Source: Stomorhina lunata (taxonomy: Eukaryota > Arthropoda > Insecta > Diptera > Rhiniidae). From it: 64,000 nucleotides of DNA. Position 1 is the stretch's first letter, and each line of letters starts with the position of its first letter. Below the pieces are notes generated by a model, which saw nothing but the letters and a program-made list of their open reading frames with translations, made no database searches and was not told the origin of the DNA. The translations under genes were made by a program, and so were the position numbers. The stretch covers positions 75,630,629-75,694,628 of the forward strand of contig OW121741.1 in assembly GCA_933228675.1 (NCBI GenBank), read 5' to 3'. Of this stretch, positions 31,056 to 44,663 are shown in pieces.

Positions 31056-32094
31056 TCGACTATAGCTTTTCTTATTTATTTTATATTAGTTTTTATTTCT
31101 GTTTCAAAAAATATTCCCTTTTCTTTAACAACCCGATGCCAATAGACTTTGTTAATACCCAAATATCGATTGAATACTTTAAATACTCATTTGCACGAAG
31201 TTCATTAATGAATGTGACATTTACGAAAATTACAAAAGGTCTTCGGCTCCTGGCAGTATGAGCTGACTACGCCTGGTTATCAAAAAATTAAACAGGTGCA
31301 CTTGGTGCTTAGTCTGGACTATATAGTAGAAGTATAAGAATCTGCGAACCGAACATTACTTTAACTGAATTTAACATAATAATGATCAAAATAAGAAATA
31401 TTATATACCGATGCATTGGTTGAATTAGATGGTCTGATTTAAATATATTTTAAGATTAATTTTAAAAGCCTACTATGTATCTTTTTTAAGACAAAATTTC
31501 GTTTTTATGTGCTATTTTACCCTACACTACATAAATACTTAGTCAGAACATCTCGCTTTACTTCCCCAATCCCTGTACTCCTATACATCTCATTTTTTAT
31601 GTAATGGGTGTTATCCATACAAGTATTTGAACATCTCTGGAAACAGTTTAAAATTTATTATGGTCGTGGTCTAAGACGCCATGTTCTCATTCTACAATAC
31701 TCGTATGTTTGACTTGGATCTCAACTGGAGCTGATGACATGGCGTGCTTACACTTTGATTTATTGTGCGAAAATTATAATAATGTTTTTATGCTCGTATG
31801 TACTTTTATGTTGGTTTTAGACTCATTTTTTTTAAAGGTACATAATCAAAAGAAAATGTTTTATTTATAGCATTTCCGCTTAGAATCGTTTTAATATTAA
31901 CATGAAAATTTTTTTTTTTTAATTTTATGGGACCTATGAAAATATTAATTTTGTTTCTGGAACTAGATTTTAGTCAGCTTCATTTAGTGTCAAATAGTTT
32001 TAATAGAATTTAAATACCAGGGAGTAATACTGAGGTGTCTGTTATACCAAAATTTCTAGCTTTACAAACATAAGCTTAAACTTATACTAACCTA
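31056..32094. other. Noncoding region
   Basis: No frame or shared repeat is recognised in this 1.0 kb; possibly unique intergenic sequence. Confidence 0.45.
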
Positions 32095-32659
32095 CCCAGC
32101 AAAACTTTGGTAATGGCAAGTACTCTGATAACTGGTTACCTTGTAACGACTACAACATACCATCCGAATAAATAATAAGTTATTACAGAATTACTTATTT
32201 GTAATTAAGATGGTAATTTAAACTGAATGGCCCCGGTTCAAATCCCACCAAGGGCAACAATTTTTTTTAGTTTTTTTTTTTATTAAAAAAGTCTTTTTAA
32301 ATGATTTTTGAATTTTAAGAACTTAAATATTATCTTAATGAAAAAATACCATCATGTGTTAATTTTGATTATGTAGGGGATGTTGAATACCAAACACGAT
32401 TCTAATTGGTCTTAACTTGGTAAGCCCAACTTATCTGGGTCATCCTTCATCTCAACTGTGGACACACACCTCCTCATGGTATCACCCGGGGAGCTAGTTT
32501 AACACCCATTAATATTTTGAGTTAACATGTTCCGAGAGTTGTCCCATAAGATCGATAAAAATGGGTTAGGATTACGGGCTAGTAACCCTCTCTTGAAAAA
32601 AAATACAATGAAGAGGATAAAATTAGAATTGAAATGTCCCACTACCTAATGTTAGAGAA

Positions 32660-32816
32660 GTCCGAAACTTCGATAGAAAGACCAAGTAGAGGAACATTTT
32701 TCAAAGCTTGGCCTATAAAATTGGAGACTATTCGCACAAGATCGAAATCCATGGAATTCTAAAATATGCTCGGACTTTGACCTTAACAGGTTGTAACATT
32801 TAAGTAAGTAAGAGTC
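32660..32816 (+). pseudogene. Decayed LINE 3'-end fragment
   Basis: It matches the complement of 737-900: ACTTCGAT-GAAAGACCAAGTAGA, then TTCTAAAATATGCTCGG and ACAGGTTGTAA. It ends in TTAAGTAAGTAAG like the first copy. Stops and changes throughout; no coding value. Confidence 0.75.
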
Positions 32817-33044
32817 AATCTTATGTAAAAACTTATACAAAAAAGAATATTTAAATTGTTTAAGTTTTAAAATAATTTTAAAAAAGTTTTAAAATAATTA
32901 CAAAAAAGCGTATAAAAATATTTTTCCAAAAATTACAACAAAGCAAAAAAAGCAGGGAAAAACAAAGTTATTTTCACATGATTTTGAATCTAAAAATAAA
33001 AATTGTTTATATTAATTATAAGCTGCTAAGTTTTCAACATATGA

Positions 33045-33111
33045 AGTGGCTCAGTGGAAGAGTCTCTGCCTAGCAGACGGAGGGTCTGGGTTCGAGCTCC
33101 CATGGGATCAT
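33045..33111 (+). other. tRNA-Ala-like sequence (SINE head or tRNA pseudogene)
   Basis: An A-box-like TGGCTCAGTGG and a B-box-like GGTTCGAGCTC are 40-odd bases apart. The D stem is GCTC/GAGT, and the anticodon loop CTAGCAG gives AGC (alanine). The acceptor arm does not pair and the T stem is only about four pairs, so it is not a functional tRNA gene. Confidence 0.6.
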
Positions 33112-33361
33112 AAAAAAAATGTTGTATTTCGTTTAAAAATATATGTTTTTAATAAAACAACAACAAAAAAGTTGTTGCTGTTGTTGTTGTTGCTTTCAAA
33201 TTGCTTACCCAAGTCATTAATTTTCTGCAATTGGTAAGTACTTGCCTCCAATGACATCCCCATATTAATGTAATGACTTAAACAGTGAATGAGTAAGTAG
33301 TTCGTGTTCAATAGTTTAACTGTTTAACTCATTATTTGGTAATGAAAAGTTTTACTGGGTA

Positions 33362-34975
33362 TGGTGTTGTAGGATATAAATGTTTGACAAAATGGCGTTT
33401 TTTTTGTTCAATTAAATATTCAGCCATAATTAAGTAATTTTTATATATTATCTACATTATGTAGTTCATATTTATGTATGTATGTACTAGTATTTACATT
33501 CATATATATTTATATATTGTATGTTATTTTTAAAAAAGGGATTAACTCAATTAATGGCAGTTGTCATTGTTCTGTTTAAATGTGCGTGTCTAGATCACTC
33601 CTTTTTCCACAAAAGGATATCTTTTAATTGGTTCTATAAAAAGTGGTTGAAATATTAGGGTAATGAAGAAAATATTTAACAGAAAATAGGAGATTTTTGT
33701 CAAAAAACTTATACTTACTTAAATAGCCTATAAAAAAAACTCTGTTGACAAACCATCGGCACCAGCGGCTATGTTATTTTTCAGTTTTTTGGTTTTTTTG
33801 AGTGGTGTACATTAGGGTGGGTCGTTTTTTTACTTTTGTCTCTGATCGACTTCTAATAGTGAAATTATATGGCCAAATTATGTCAATCGGAAGTTATTAT
33901 TATTGATTTATTTTTAGGATACGAGCCCTCGCAACGGGCCCAAAGTTTTTGAGCACATTTGTATGGGGAAAACTGAGAGTATTAGCAGTTTTTGCTACAT
34001 TTTGTCCATTTATAATTTATTTTTAAAAGAAAAGATAATGGAATCTAAAAGTGAACTAATACGGCTTTAATTAAAGTCATCAATATTTGAAATCCATAAA
34101 ATAGTTTTAAAGTTATTACGATTTCCCCCCAAAAAATTCGTGTCCTTGACAATACGCCTAAGGATACATCGCTGGAAAAAACTACTTTGAACAAAAGTTT
34201 ACAAAGTAAAACATGATTTATCATTTTAAGACTTGTAAGTACTTCATAATTTAATTTTGTTAACATATAACAATGTCTACTTAGTTTTTTTCATAATCGA
34301 ATATGGTTCATTTTTCTCAGGTGGGTTTCAAAACGCATTTTTTAATTTTTTGAAAATTTTGTTAAACAAATATTACAAATTTGAACTTCTCTCACCGGCG
34401 TGTTAAAAAAGATAAAAAAGACAATAAAACTCAAAAAAAATGAGGTCCACATTCCAAGCCATTTTCCCGTACCTTGTGTTCGAATTCGAGGAATTTGGCA
34501 AAAAAGTTATTTTTTGCTCATAACTTGAGTAAATGCTTGATAAATCTTATTTATCTTAAGTTTTAATAATGTTTATATGGAATAAATTTATCCATACTAT
34601 GGGAAATATAAGCAGGTTCTTTGTTTTTAAAATTGGGTAACCTTAACCCTTTTTTTCCGGAGTCAAAAATGAAAAATTTGATTTTTTGTATTTTTTTTTA
34701 TTTTTTAAATTCGTAATATTTTTAATTTATTACTGAATTTTAATAAATATAATTAAAAGTAATTATTTTACACTAAGACAAAGTCTTTTTTATTAAAAAA
34801 AAAATATTTTAACCCTTTTTAGAAATGGGGTCAAAAATGACCCAAGTTTTTTTGGCACTTTTTTTAGCAAATTTTGATCAAAAACCATTAATGTTATTAT
34901 TTCGATTAAATTTTGATTAAAAACCATTAATGTTATTTACTTGAAACCGCTTGTAATAATGGCTTAAAAGCCAAA
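33362..34975. other. Noncoding region
   Basis: AT-rich sequence without a supported frame. ATTAGGGTGGGTCG near 33812 resembles transposon termini seen in insects, but I found no matching opposite end. Long A/T homopolymers lie at 34680-34810. Confidence 0.45.
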
Positions 34976-36356
34976 AGGGATATTTATTCTGAATCCTTAT
35001 AAAATTCTAAGACGATTGAGCGATGTCCGTCTGTCTGTCTGTTGTCGGAATGATAAAAACTTAACGAAAGGATATAGGTCACTGAAATTTGGCATAAATA
35101 TTCTTCATTTCTTGGAAAATTTTGGTATTGAAATCGGGCATTTGACCATAGCTCCCGTATAACCTCGTCTAGGCTAATCGCTTATTTGCAAATAAACGAC
35201 AAATTATAAAAGCTATGATAACAAAATTTGGTATCTAGAAGTTTCATATAAGCACTAGGCAGCATATAAACTTCATCGAAATCGATTCATATTTAACCAT
35301 ACAAAAAACTTACGGAAACAGCCTAAATTTCACAAGGATGTGCATGTCAGCCAGTGTGCAAAATTTTTTTCATAACCGGTCACCATTTGACCACAGCTCC
35401 CATATAAAGAACTTACGAAAACACAAAAATACAAAAAGTACAGGGGGCTTATGTCCGTCTGTCCGTCAGACAAAAACGCGATAGCTCCATAACTACAAGA
35501 GCTAGAGAGACAAAATTATACAAAAGTATTTTCGATTTGAAGTTGTGTAATGAAAATGTGTGAAATCGGTTCACATTTAGTTAGAGCTACCATATAACCC
35601 TGTCCGTGAATCACATTTATTCTGAAAAATTGAATGCAGTTGTAATAGCTATGACGACTAAATTTAGAATAGGGAAGTTTAATGAAACTATTGGTCAGTA
35701 TATCAAATTTTATAGGAATCGGTCCATATTTGAAACCGGAAACCAAAAAAAAAACGGTATCAAACGCCAGCTAAAAGCTATTAAATTAGAAACTATGACA
35801 GCTTTGACTAATAAATTTTCAAAGAATAAGCTCTATATAAATACCAGCCATTGTGTAAAATTTTATTACAATCGGTTGCTATTTGACCATAGCTCCCATA
35901 TAAAAAACTTACGGAAACCCAAAAATACAAAAATAAAATGGGGTTTATGTCCGTTTGTCCGTCAGATTAAAGCGCGATAGCGCCTTAACGAAAAGGGCTA
36001 TAGTGAAAAAATTTTACAAAAGTATTTTCGACATCTTGAAAAAGTTGTGTATTGATAATGGACGAAATCGGTTCACATTTAGTTAGAGCCCCCATATAAC
36101 CCCGCCCCGGGAAACACATTAATGCTGATAAATTGAATACAATTGTAATAGCTATGACGACTAAATTTAAAATAGAGAAGTTTTAAGGAACTATTGGTCA
36201 GAATATCAAATTTTATAGGAATCGGTCCATATTTGACTATAGCTTTCATAAAAAAAACACTCCCGAAAACCAAAAAAATTTAGCGAAGGCCAGTAAATTT
36301 TACAATCGATCAACATTTGGCTATAATTCTTATATATACATATGTAACATCCACTT
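34976..36356 (+). repeat. TACC-family repeat, 5'-truncated
   Basis: It starts inside the unit at the GATATTTATTCTGAATCC landmark, followed by GTCCGTCTGTCTGTCTG. The core recurs at roughly 140-190 bp spacing, and it ends ATGTAACATCCACTTTTTA where the next copy begins. Confidence 0.8.
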
Positions 36357-37908
36357 TTTATACCCACCATCAAAAAGAATGGGGAGTATATTGAGATTAT
36401 CATTCCGTTTGTAATTTCCTTAATATTGGCTCAAAAATCAAAAACTATATATATTCTGAATCCTTATGAAATTCTAAGACGATTGAGCTATGTCCGTCTG
36501 TCTGTCTGTCTGTCTGTTGAAATCACGATAACGTCTAAACAAAACGAGCTATCTAACTGAAACTTAGCAAAAACATTCTTATGAGAAAATTTTGGTATTG
36601 AAATTGGGCAAAATCGGTTAACATTTGACCATAGCTCCCGTATAACCTCGTCTAGGCTAATCGCATATTTGCTAATAAATGATAAATTATAACAGTTATG
36701 ATGACAAAATTTGGAATCTAGAAGTTTTACATAAGCACTAGGCAGCATATAAAATTTCATCGAAATCGGTTCACATTTATCCATAGCTCCCATACAAAAA
36801 ACTTACGAAAACAGCCTAAATTTCACCTTAAATACACTTAAATGCCAATAAATCTAAAAGTATAACAGATATAACCACTAAATTTGGCACACGAAAGTCT
36901 TATATCAATGCCAGACAGTCGCAATCGGTCACCATTTGACCTAGCTCCCATATAAAAAACTTACGAAAACACAAAAATTCACAAAGAGCTAGAGGGACAA
37001 AATTTTACAAAAGTATTTTTGATATCTTGAAAAAGATGTGTGTTGAAAATGGACAAAATCGGTTCAAATTTAGTTAGAGCTCCCATATAACCCCGGCCCG
37101 GGAAACACATTAATGCTCATAAATTGAATACAATTGTAATAGCTATGACGATTAAATTTAAAATAGGGAAGTTCTATGCAATTTTTGATCAGTTTATTAA
37201 ATTTTATAGAAATCAGTCCATATTTGACTTTAGCTTTCATATAAAAAACACTCACGGAAACCAAAAATTTTAGCAAAGGCCAGTTAAAAGCTATTAAATT
37301 AGAAACTATGATAGCTATGGCCACTAAATTTTGTAAGAATAAGCTCTATATATATACCAACCAGTAAAATTTTGTTACAATCGTTCAACATTTGGCTATA
37401 ATTCTTATATATATATAACATCCCCTTTTTATATCTACAATCAAAAAGATTTGGAGGTACATTCATTATATTAAGATTGCACCTATGAAATTAGATAGGC
37501 ATCAATCAATGTTCAGCCCAGATTTTATATATGATGAATGCAATAGGAACTCCTAACGAAATATATGGACCTGCCGTAGTACTATTAACGTGTTTAGCCT
37601 AACTACATATTAATCACAACGAAAAGTATTTAACAACTTATTAATGTAAAACTATACCCGGTTATGAGACCGAATTTTGATCAAAATAAATACTGGGGAA
37701 ACCACTAAAATATTTTTAAATGTTGAACTATAAAGCTACGGCAACCGAATTTAGTCCAAAGGTTATACCAACAATACCAATTAGCTTAGCGATTTTTTTA
37801 GTTTTGGTCCAGATTTTGAATTAGCTGCACCCTGTTTCTGAATTTAACACAACTTGATGGTGGGTATATCAGATTCGTCACAGCCGAATATAACACTCTT
37901 ACTTGTTA
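36357..37908 (+). repeat. TACC-family repeat, full length
   Basis: Complete from TACCCACCATCAAAAAGAAT to GCCGAATATAACACTCTTAC. It has both modules: the first ends AACATCCCCTTTTTA near 37430, the second starts TATCTACAATCAAAAAG. Noncoding; short frames inside match frames in other copies only through DNA homology. Confidence 0.88.
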
Positions 37909-38490
37909 TATCTACAATCAAAAAGATTCCAAAAAAGACCAAATTCTAAGACGACTGAGCTATGTCCGTCTGTCTGTTGATTGCACTATAATTCCTAAAC
38001 GAAAGAAGCTAAGTCACTGAAACTTGCAAAAAACATTCTCCATTTCTAGGAAAATTTCGGTATTGAAATCGGGCAAAATCGGTTCACATTTGACCATAGC
38101 TCCCGTATAACCTCGTTTAGGCTAATTGCTTATTTGCTAATAAATGACAAATTACTATAGCTATGATGATAAAATTTGGTATATAAAAGTACTAGGCAGC
38201 ATATAAAATTTCATCAAAATCGGTTTACATTTAACCATAGGTTCCATACAAAAAACCTTACGGAAACAGTCTAAATTCCACCTAAAATACACTTAAATGC
38301 CAATAAATAATAAACTGTAGTAGCTTTTGCCACTAAATTTAGCAGAAGGAAGTCTTATGTCAATGCCAACCAGTGAATTTTGTCACAATCGGTCACCATT
38401 TGACCATAGCTCCCAAATAAAAAACTCACGGAAATACAGAAATACAAAAAGAAAAGGGGGTTTATGTCCGTCTGTCCGTCCGGAATCTAA
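37909..38490 (+). repeat. TACC-family repeat, 3'-truncated
   Basis: It joins the previous copy head to tail through TATATCTACAATCAAAAAG, moves into the GTCCGTCTGTCTG block and cores, and stops at GTCCGTCCGGAATC where an inverted copy starts. Confidence 0.75.
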
Positions 38491-40262
38491 AAAACAAGTA
38501 AGAGTGTTATATTCGGCTGTGCCGAATCTTGTATACCCACCATCAAGTTGTACGAGAGTGCAGCTAATTCAAAATGTTGACCATGATGTGGTATTGTTGG
38601 TAATATATTTGGACTAAATTCGGTTGCAGTGGTATAGTTACTATAGTTCAACATTTAAAAGTATCTAAGTGGTTTCCTTAGTATTTAGCTTGGACAAAAT
38701 GCTGTTCCATAACCGAATATAGTTTTACATTAATAAGTTTTGTTGTGCCATAAACATGTTGATAGCAACACGGCAGGTTCGTATATTTTGTTAGGAGTTC
38801 CTAATGCATCTACCGTGTATAAAATCTGGACCTAACATTGATTGATAGCTATCTAATTTCGTAGATGCAATCCTAATATGTACCTCCAGATCTTTTTGAT
38901 TGTAGATATAATAAAAAGGTGATGTTATATATATAAGAACTATAGCCAAATGTTGACCGATTGTTACAAAATTTAATATACTGGCTGGTATTAGTATAAA
39001 GTTTAGTTGTGCAAAACTTAGTGGCCATAGCTGACATAGTTTATAATTTAATAGCTTTTAACTGGCGTTTGTGGCATTTTAGTGGTTACCGGGAGCGGTT
39101 TTTATATGAAAGCTATGGCCAGAAATGGACCGATTGCTATAAAATTTGACATATTGACTGAAAGTTGCAAAAAACTTCTATGTTCTAAATTTAGTAGTCA
39201 TAGATCTTACAAATGTATTCAATTTATCAGCCTAAATGTGATTTCCGGGGAAGGGTTATATGGGAGCTCTAACTAAATGTAAACCGATTTTACCCATTTT
39301 CATCACACAATTTCTACAACATATCTTAAATACTTTTGCTAAATTCTGTCTCTCTAGCTCTTGTAGTTAAGGAGCTATCGCGCTTTTCTCTGACCGAAAG
39401 ACGGACATCTTTTCTTTTTGTATTTTTGTGTTTCCGTAAGTTTTTTATATGGGAGCTATGGTCAAATAGTAACCGATTGTAACAGAATTTTGCACAATGG
39501 CTGGCATTCACATAAAACTTCCTTTTGTAAGATTTTGTTGCTGTAACCCTTTTCGTTAAGGCGCTATCGCCTTTTATCTGACGTTGTGTTTCCGTAAGTT
39601 CTTTATATGGGAGCTATGGTCAAATAGTAACCGATTGTAACAGAATTTTGCACAATGGCTGGCATTTACATAAAACTTCCTTTTGTAAGATTTTGTTGCT
39701 GTAACCCTTTTCGTTAAGGCGCTATCGCATTTTATCTGACGGACGTAAACCCCCTTTTCATTTTGTATTTTTGTGTTTCCGTAAGTTTTTTATATGGGAG
39801 CTATGGTCAAATGGTGACCGATTGTGACAATATTTTGCACATTGGTTGGTATTGACATAAGACCTCCTCGTGCTAAATTAAGTGGTTATATCTGTTATAG
39901 TTTTAGATTTATTGGCATTTAAGTGTATTTTAGGTGAAATTTTGGCTGTTTTCGTAAGTTTTTTGTATGGGAGCTAAATGTCAACCGATTTTGATGAAAT
40001 TTTATATGCTAGGGCTTATGTAAGACTTCTATATACCAAGTTTTATCATTATATTATAGTTTGTCATTTATTAGCAAATAAGCGATTAGCGTAGACGAGG
40101 TTATACGGGACCTATGGTCAAATGTTAACCGATTTTGCCCAATTTCAATTCTAAAATTTTCTCAAAGATGAAGAATGTTTTTACTTAGTTTCAGTAAGCT
40201 AGCTCCTTTCGTTTAGGCGTTATCGTGATTTCAACAGACAGACAGACGGACAAACAGACAGA
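38491..40262 (-). repeat. TACC-family repeat, near full length
   Basis: Reversed terminus CAAGTAAGAGTGTTATATTC, then the second module, several cores, and the CAGACAGACGGAC block at the right edge. A block of about 120 bp is duplicated in tandem near 39410-39720. Confidence 0.8.
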
Positions 40263-41188
40263 CGGACGGAAACAGCCTAAATTCCACCTGAAATACACTT
40301 AAATGCTAATTAATGATAAACTGTAATAGCTTTGACCACTAAATTTAGCAACAAGCAGCCAGTGTGCAAAATTTTGTCACAATCGGTCACCATTTGACCA
40401 TAGCTCCCATATAAAAAACTTACGGAAACACAAAAATACAAAAAGAAAAGGGGGTTTATGTCCGTTTGATAAAAGCATGACAGCTCCTTAACTACAAAAA
40501 CTAGAGAGACAAAATTTTACCAAAGTATTTCTGATATGTAACGGAAGTTGTGTACTGAAAATAGGCGAAATCGGTTAACATTTAGTTAGAGCTCCCAAAT
40601 AACACCGCCCCGGGAAACACATGAATGCCGATAAATCGAATACAATTTTAATAGCTATGACGACTAAATTTAAAATAGAGAAGTTTTATGCAATTATTGG
40701 TCAGTATATCAAATTTTGTAGGAATCGGTCCATATTTGACTATACAGCTTTGATATAAAAAACACTCCCGTCTTAGAGTTTCATAAGGATTCAGAATATA
40801 TATCGTTTTTGATTTTTGAGCCAATATTAAGGAAATTACAAACGGAATGACAATCTCAATATACCCCATTCTTTTTGATGGTGGGTATAAAATAAGAAAA
40901 GGGGATTTATGTCCGTCTGTGCGTCCGTCCGGAATCAAAAAAAAAAATGTAGCAAAGGCCAATTAAAAGCTAAATGGCAATTATGTCCATTTAGCAGTCC
41001 AAATATAGAATTTAGTCCAAATATTTTACTAACAATACTAACTAGTGTAACAACTTTTTTCGAATTTGGTCCACATTTTGAATTAGCTGCGCCCTAGTAG
41101 AGATATAAGAGATATTTCTAAATTTAACACAACTTGATGGGGGGTATATAAGATTCGGCACTGCCGAATATAACACTCTTATTTGTTA
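40263..41188 (+). repeat. Rearranged TACC-family pieces
   Basis: A mosaic: a plus-strand internal piece to about 40770; a minus-strand piece with the reversed unit start (CATTCTTTTTGATGGTGGGT, ending about 40889); then plus-strand pieces ending in the normal terminus CGAATATAACACTCTTATTT. It looks like rearrangement or nested insertion among family members. Confidence 0.65.
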
Positions 41189-42386
41189 GTATTAAAGTCT
41201 TAATTCAAAAACCTAACTTGAAGCATTTTTTTCTATTCCAATATTCCGTTAAATCAACCCCTTTAAATGACACAATTTGAATAACAATTTAAATTAAAAC
41301 CAAATATCATGGAACCACATTAAATCGATATTGATTTACAAAATCGAAGCAACCAACAATCAGTCAATGGAGTGACAAAACAACAAGTGACACATGTCTT
41401 GGATTTCTACAAGAAAAAAAAAAAAAAAAACAAAAAAAGAAGCAACATTTTGCCAAGAATAATATAAAAGGACAAGGATACGAAAGGTGGCGCCACATAC
41501 CAAAGAAACAATGATTTTATTGTTATATGTTATTTATGTGTATCGTATTTTTCAAATAACATGTTAAGGTGACACATGGCCAGACAAAAGACTCTAGAAC
41601 AAGTGATGAAAAAAAAATAACATTCCCTTAAAGGTAATTTTTACGGTTAATTTTTTTGCACTTTTTGCGGAAAAAAAAATTTATAAGAAGACCTACTTAA
41701 CATGAAAAATGATATATTCCCGTGAACTCCAACTTTGTGAGGACATACAGACATACTTAAAGCATTTTTTATGTATGAGTTTAACTTCATATATGAATAC
41801 ATACATACATATTTACATACATATGAAGTATATCTGTTGAATCTAAATTTCTAAAGGTGTCATATTCTAGAAGGGGAGATTTATGTCTATTTTTCTGTTA
41901 TGTTTTTTTTTTCGTTCTAAGTATAATTTGTATTACTACTTACTTAAAAGATTGAACTTAAATTGAGCAGAAAACCAGAGGGCGCCAGCCAGGAGTGTGT
42001 GGTTTAGTTAATATTTCGATTGACATTGTTGCTTACTAATTGTTCTCTGACACCCTACATTTTTTATATGAAGTTTTTCTTGGTAGTGTTATGTCAAGCT
42101 ATTTTTTAAAAGTTTTACTGTAGTGTATTGCACTAAGATCCCAATTTATTACAATTATTTATTATTGTAATAAGTAGTTTTGTTGGTGGGGAAACCTTTT
42201 TTCGACGCGTTTCGATGGTCGGTTAGGCCATCTCTTCAGGAAGATTATCCCTAATTCTAGACAGAGCGAAAACCACACATTATATCTTATTTTAGGGACA
42301 GAATAAATTCGAATTATTAGTGTGTCCAACAAAAATAAACAAAAAACGAAGATTATTATCTGAACAGAAACACACAAACCTTTTTT
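41189..42386. other. Noncoding region
   Basis: No shared repeat or gene is recognised. It includes an A17 run near 41415 and ACATACATACATAT-type short repeats near 41800. Possibly unique intergenic sequence. Confidence 0.45.
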
Positions 42387-43230
42387 TTATACCCACCATC
42401 AAAAATAATGGAGGTATAGAGCGATGTCCGTCTGTCTGTATGTTGAAATCACGATAACGCCTAAACGAAAGGAGCTAGCTCACTGAAACTTAGTAAAAGC
42501 ATTCTTCATCTATGAGAAAATTTTGGTTTTGAAATTGCGTAAAATCGGTTAACATTTGACCACAGCTCCCGTATAACCTCGTCTAGGATAATCGCTTATT
42601 TGCTTATAAATGACAAATTATAACAGCTATGATGCCAAAATTTGGTACCTAGAAGTTTTACTAGGTAGAATATAAAATTTCGTCGAAATCGGTTCACATT
42701 TAACCATAGCTCCCATATAAAAAAACTTACGGAAACAGCCTAAATTCCACATGAGTTTCACTTAAATGCCAATAAATGATCCACTGTAATAGCTTTGGCC
42801 ACTAAATTTAGCACAAGGAAGTCTTATGTAAATGCCAGCAAAATTTTGCCAGTGTGCAACATTTTGTCACAATCGGTCACCATTTGACCATAGCTCCCAT
42901 ATAAAAAACTTACGGAAACACAAAAATACAAAAATAAAAGGGCTTTATGTCCGTCTGTCCGTTAGATAAAAGCACGACAGCTCCTTAACTACAAAAACTA
43001 GAGAGACAAAACTTTACAAAAGTATTTTTGATATGTAACAGAAGATGTGTACTGAAAATAGGCGAAATCGGTTCACATTTATTTAGAGCTCCCATATAAA
43101 CCTGCACCGGGAAACACATGAATGCCGATAAATTGAATACAATTGTAATAGCTATGACGACTAAATTTAGAATAGAAAGTTTTATGCAACTATTGGTCAG
43201 TATATCAAATTTTTCATATAAAAAAAAACT
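42387..43230 (+). repeat. TACC-family repeat, 3'-truncated
   Basis: It starts TACCCACCATCAAAAATAAT, then the GTCCGTCTGTCTG block and four cores, and breaks off after TCAGTATATCAAATTTTTC. The second module and hairpin terminus are absent. Confidence 0.8.
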
Positions 43231-44663
43231 CGCGGAAAAACTTTTATTTCTGCTCGAAAAAATAAAAGTTAAAAAATAACTTTTATTTTTTGCTCGAAAA
43301 AATAAAAGTTATAAGTAACTGTTATTTTTGCTCAAAAAAATAAAAATGAAAATAAAAAAATAACTGTATTTTTTTCTAAAAAAAAACAAAAATTTGATTT
43401 TTAAAAAGCATCGCATTTTATGAAAATTTAGTGCAAGACTCTCAAAATGGTATACTTAGTTTTATTCTCCGACATTTCCTTGAGGTTGCTTTTATTAATC
43501 AAAAATTGAAAAATAACAGTTTTTTTTCGGTCCCTGGATTTTACATCCAATAAGCTCCCTTAATAGAACTCTAAAAAAAATTAAGTGTGAGATCAAACAT
43601 TTTTTTTTGTTTTTTTTTTTTTTTAACCACGGAAATAAAAAATATTTGATTTTTGCCCATAAACATTTGTATATTCGTATAATCATAGTTAAACTTAATT
43701 ATAATCCAAATACTAGTGCTAATATTTATGATATTTCAAAAATATGTATGCTATAAGGTATTTTGAAAGTCCACTTTTACCCAAATATTCCATAATTCCT
43801 CATACAATTCAATTCTTTTGAAAATATTTCAATTCAAGCAGAAGAAAAACATAACATAAAGACGTATTAAAAAATTCTCATTTATGACAAATAAGTATCT
43901 AGAAGTATTTTGACACTTGTTCCTAGAATGTTCATACAACAAAAGAATAACGGTCAATGTTTGAAAAAAAATATGAAAATCAGTACAACAAACGAAGGTC
44001 ATCCATAAGTATTTGAAACCAATCATTTGTCCCTTGACACAACAAACCACCGCAAAATGTTCACAATACTCGTATTTGCTGGAAAGACACATGTTACCAC
44101 AATTGGCGCCAATAACCATATGAGAAAGGCCCAATTAGCCAGAAGAAGAAATATAAGAAGTTTGTGGTTGTGAATAAATAACTTCCGTTATAATTTAAAT
44201 TATTAAAATGATTTTTCAGAAGCAGGATTTTATTGTTTGTATGTGTGTGAAGAGTGATGGGGTATTGCAGAATTTGTTACATATTGAGAGCCTATATTCA
44301 ATACCGACTATGAACCAAATATAATATTTTTAAGGAGAGACAAAAAACTGTTTAATACCCAAAATATTTAAATGAAAGTCAATATTTCTTGTACAATATA
44401 TTTAAGCCAAAGTTCTAAAATAGATTTCTTCTTTGTGATTTTTATTAAAAGACAGTTTCCCAATAAAAAGTGATTTTGTAAAAATTGGTTCATAGACGTT
44501 ATTGAATATAGGCTCTTTATATGTTAGATGATATATCACTAGAAAGACTAGATCCACATTGCTGATCAAATTCCAAAATATGCTGGAACAAAACTTATAA
44601 TAAGAACTTAAAGTTACGTTAAAAAAAATTTTTGTAACTAAACATTTTGTGGGTTGAAATTTA
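43231..44663. other. Noncoding region with a short AT repeat
   Basis: Near 43245-43350 a phrase TTTTTGCTCGAAAAAATAAA occurs two to three times in tandem and can fold on itself. The rest is AT-rich with no supported frame. Confidence 0.5.

Larger units (their letters stand above)
32095..33359. mobile_element. DNA transposon with CCCAGYAAAACTTT ends
   Basis: 1,265 bp with inverted ends CCCAGCAAAACTTT and (reversed) CCCAGTAAAACTTT, and subterminal GGCAAGTACT / AGTACTTGCC facing each other. TA flanks both sides (32093-32094, 33360-33361). It has no transposase. It carries a B-box-like GGTTCAAATCC near 32239, a LINE 3' fragment and a tRNA-Ala-like sequence, so it is a non-autonomous element that has picked up other repeats. 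Superfamily undetermined. Confidence 0.7.

Noticed and set aside
33045..33111. Functional tRNA-Ala gene
   Set aside because: A and B boxes are good but the acceptor arm does not pair and the T stem is short, so it was called tRNA-like only.
33812..34975. Possible transposon starting ATTAGGGTGGGTCG
   Set aside because: I could not find the matching inverted end or a duplication, so no element is called.
43829..44134. 101-residue Cys-containing minus-strand frame
   Set aside because: It has no domain, no homologous copy in the window and no supporting signals; compatible with chance.
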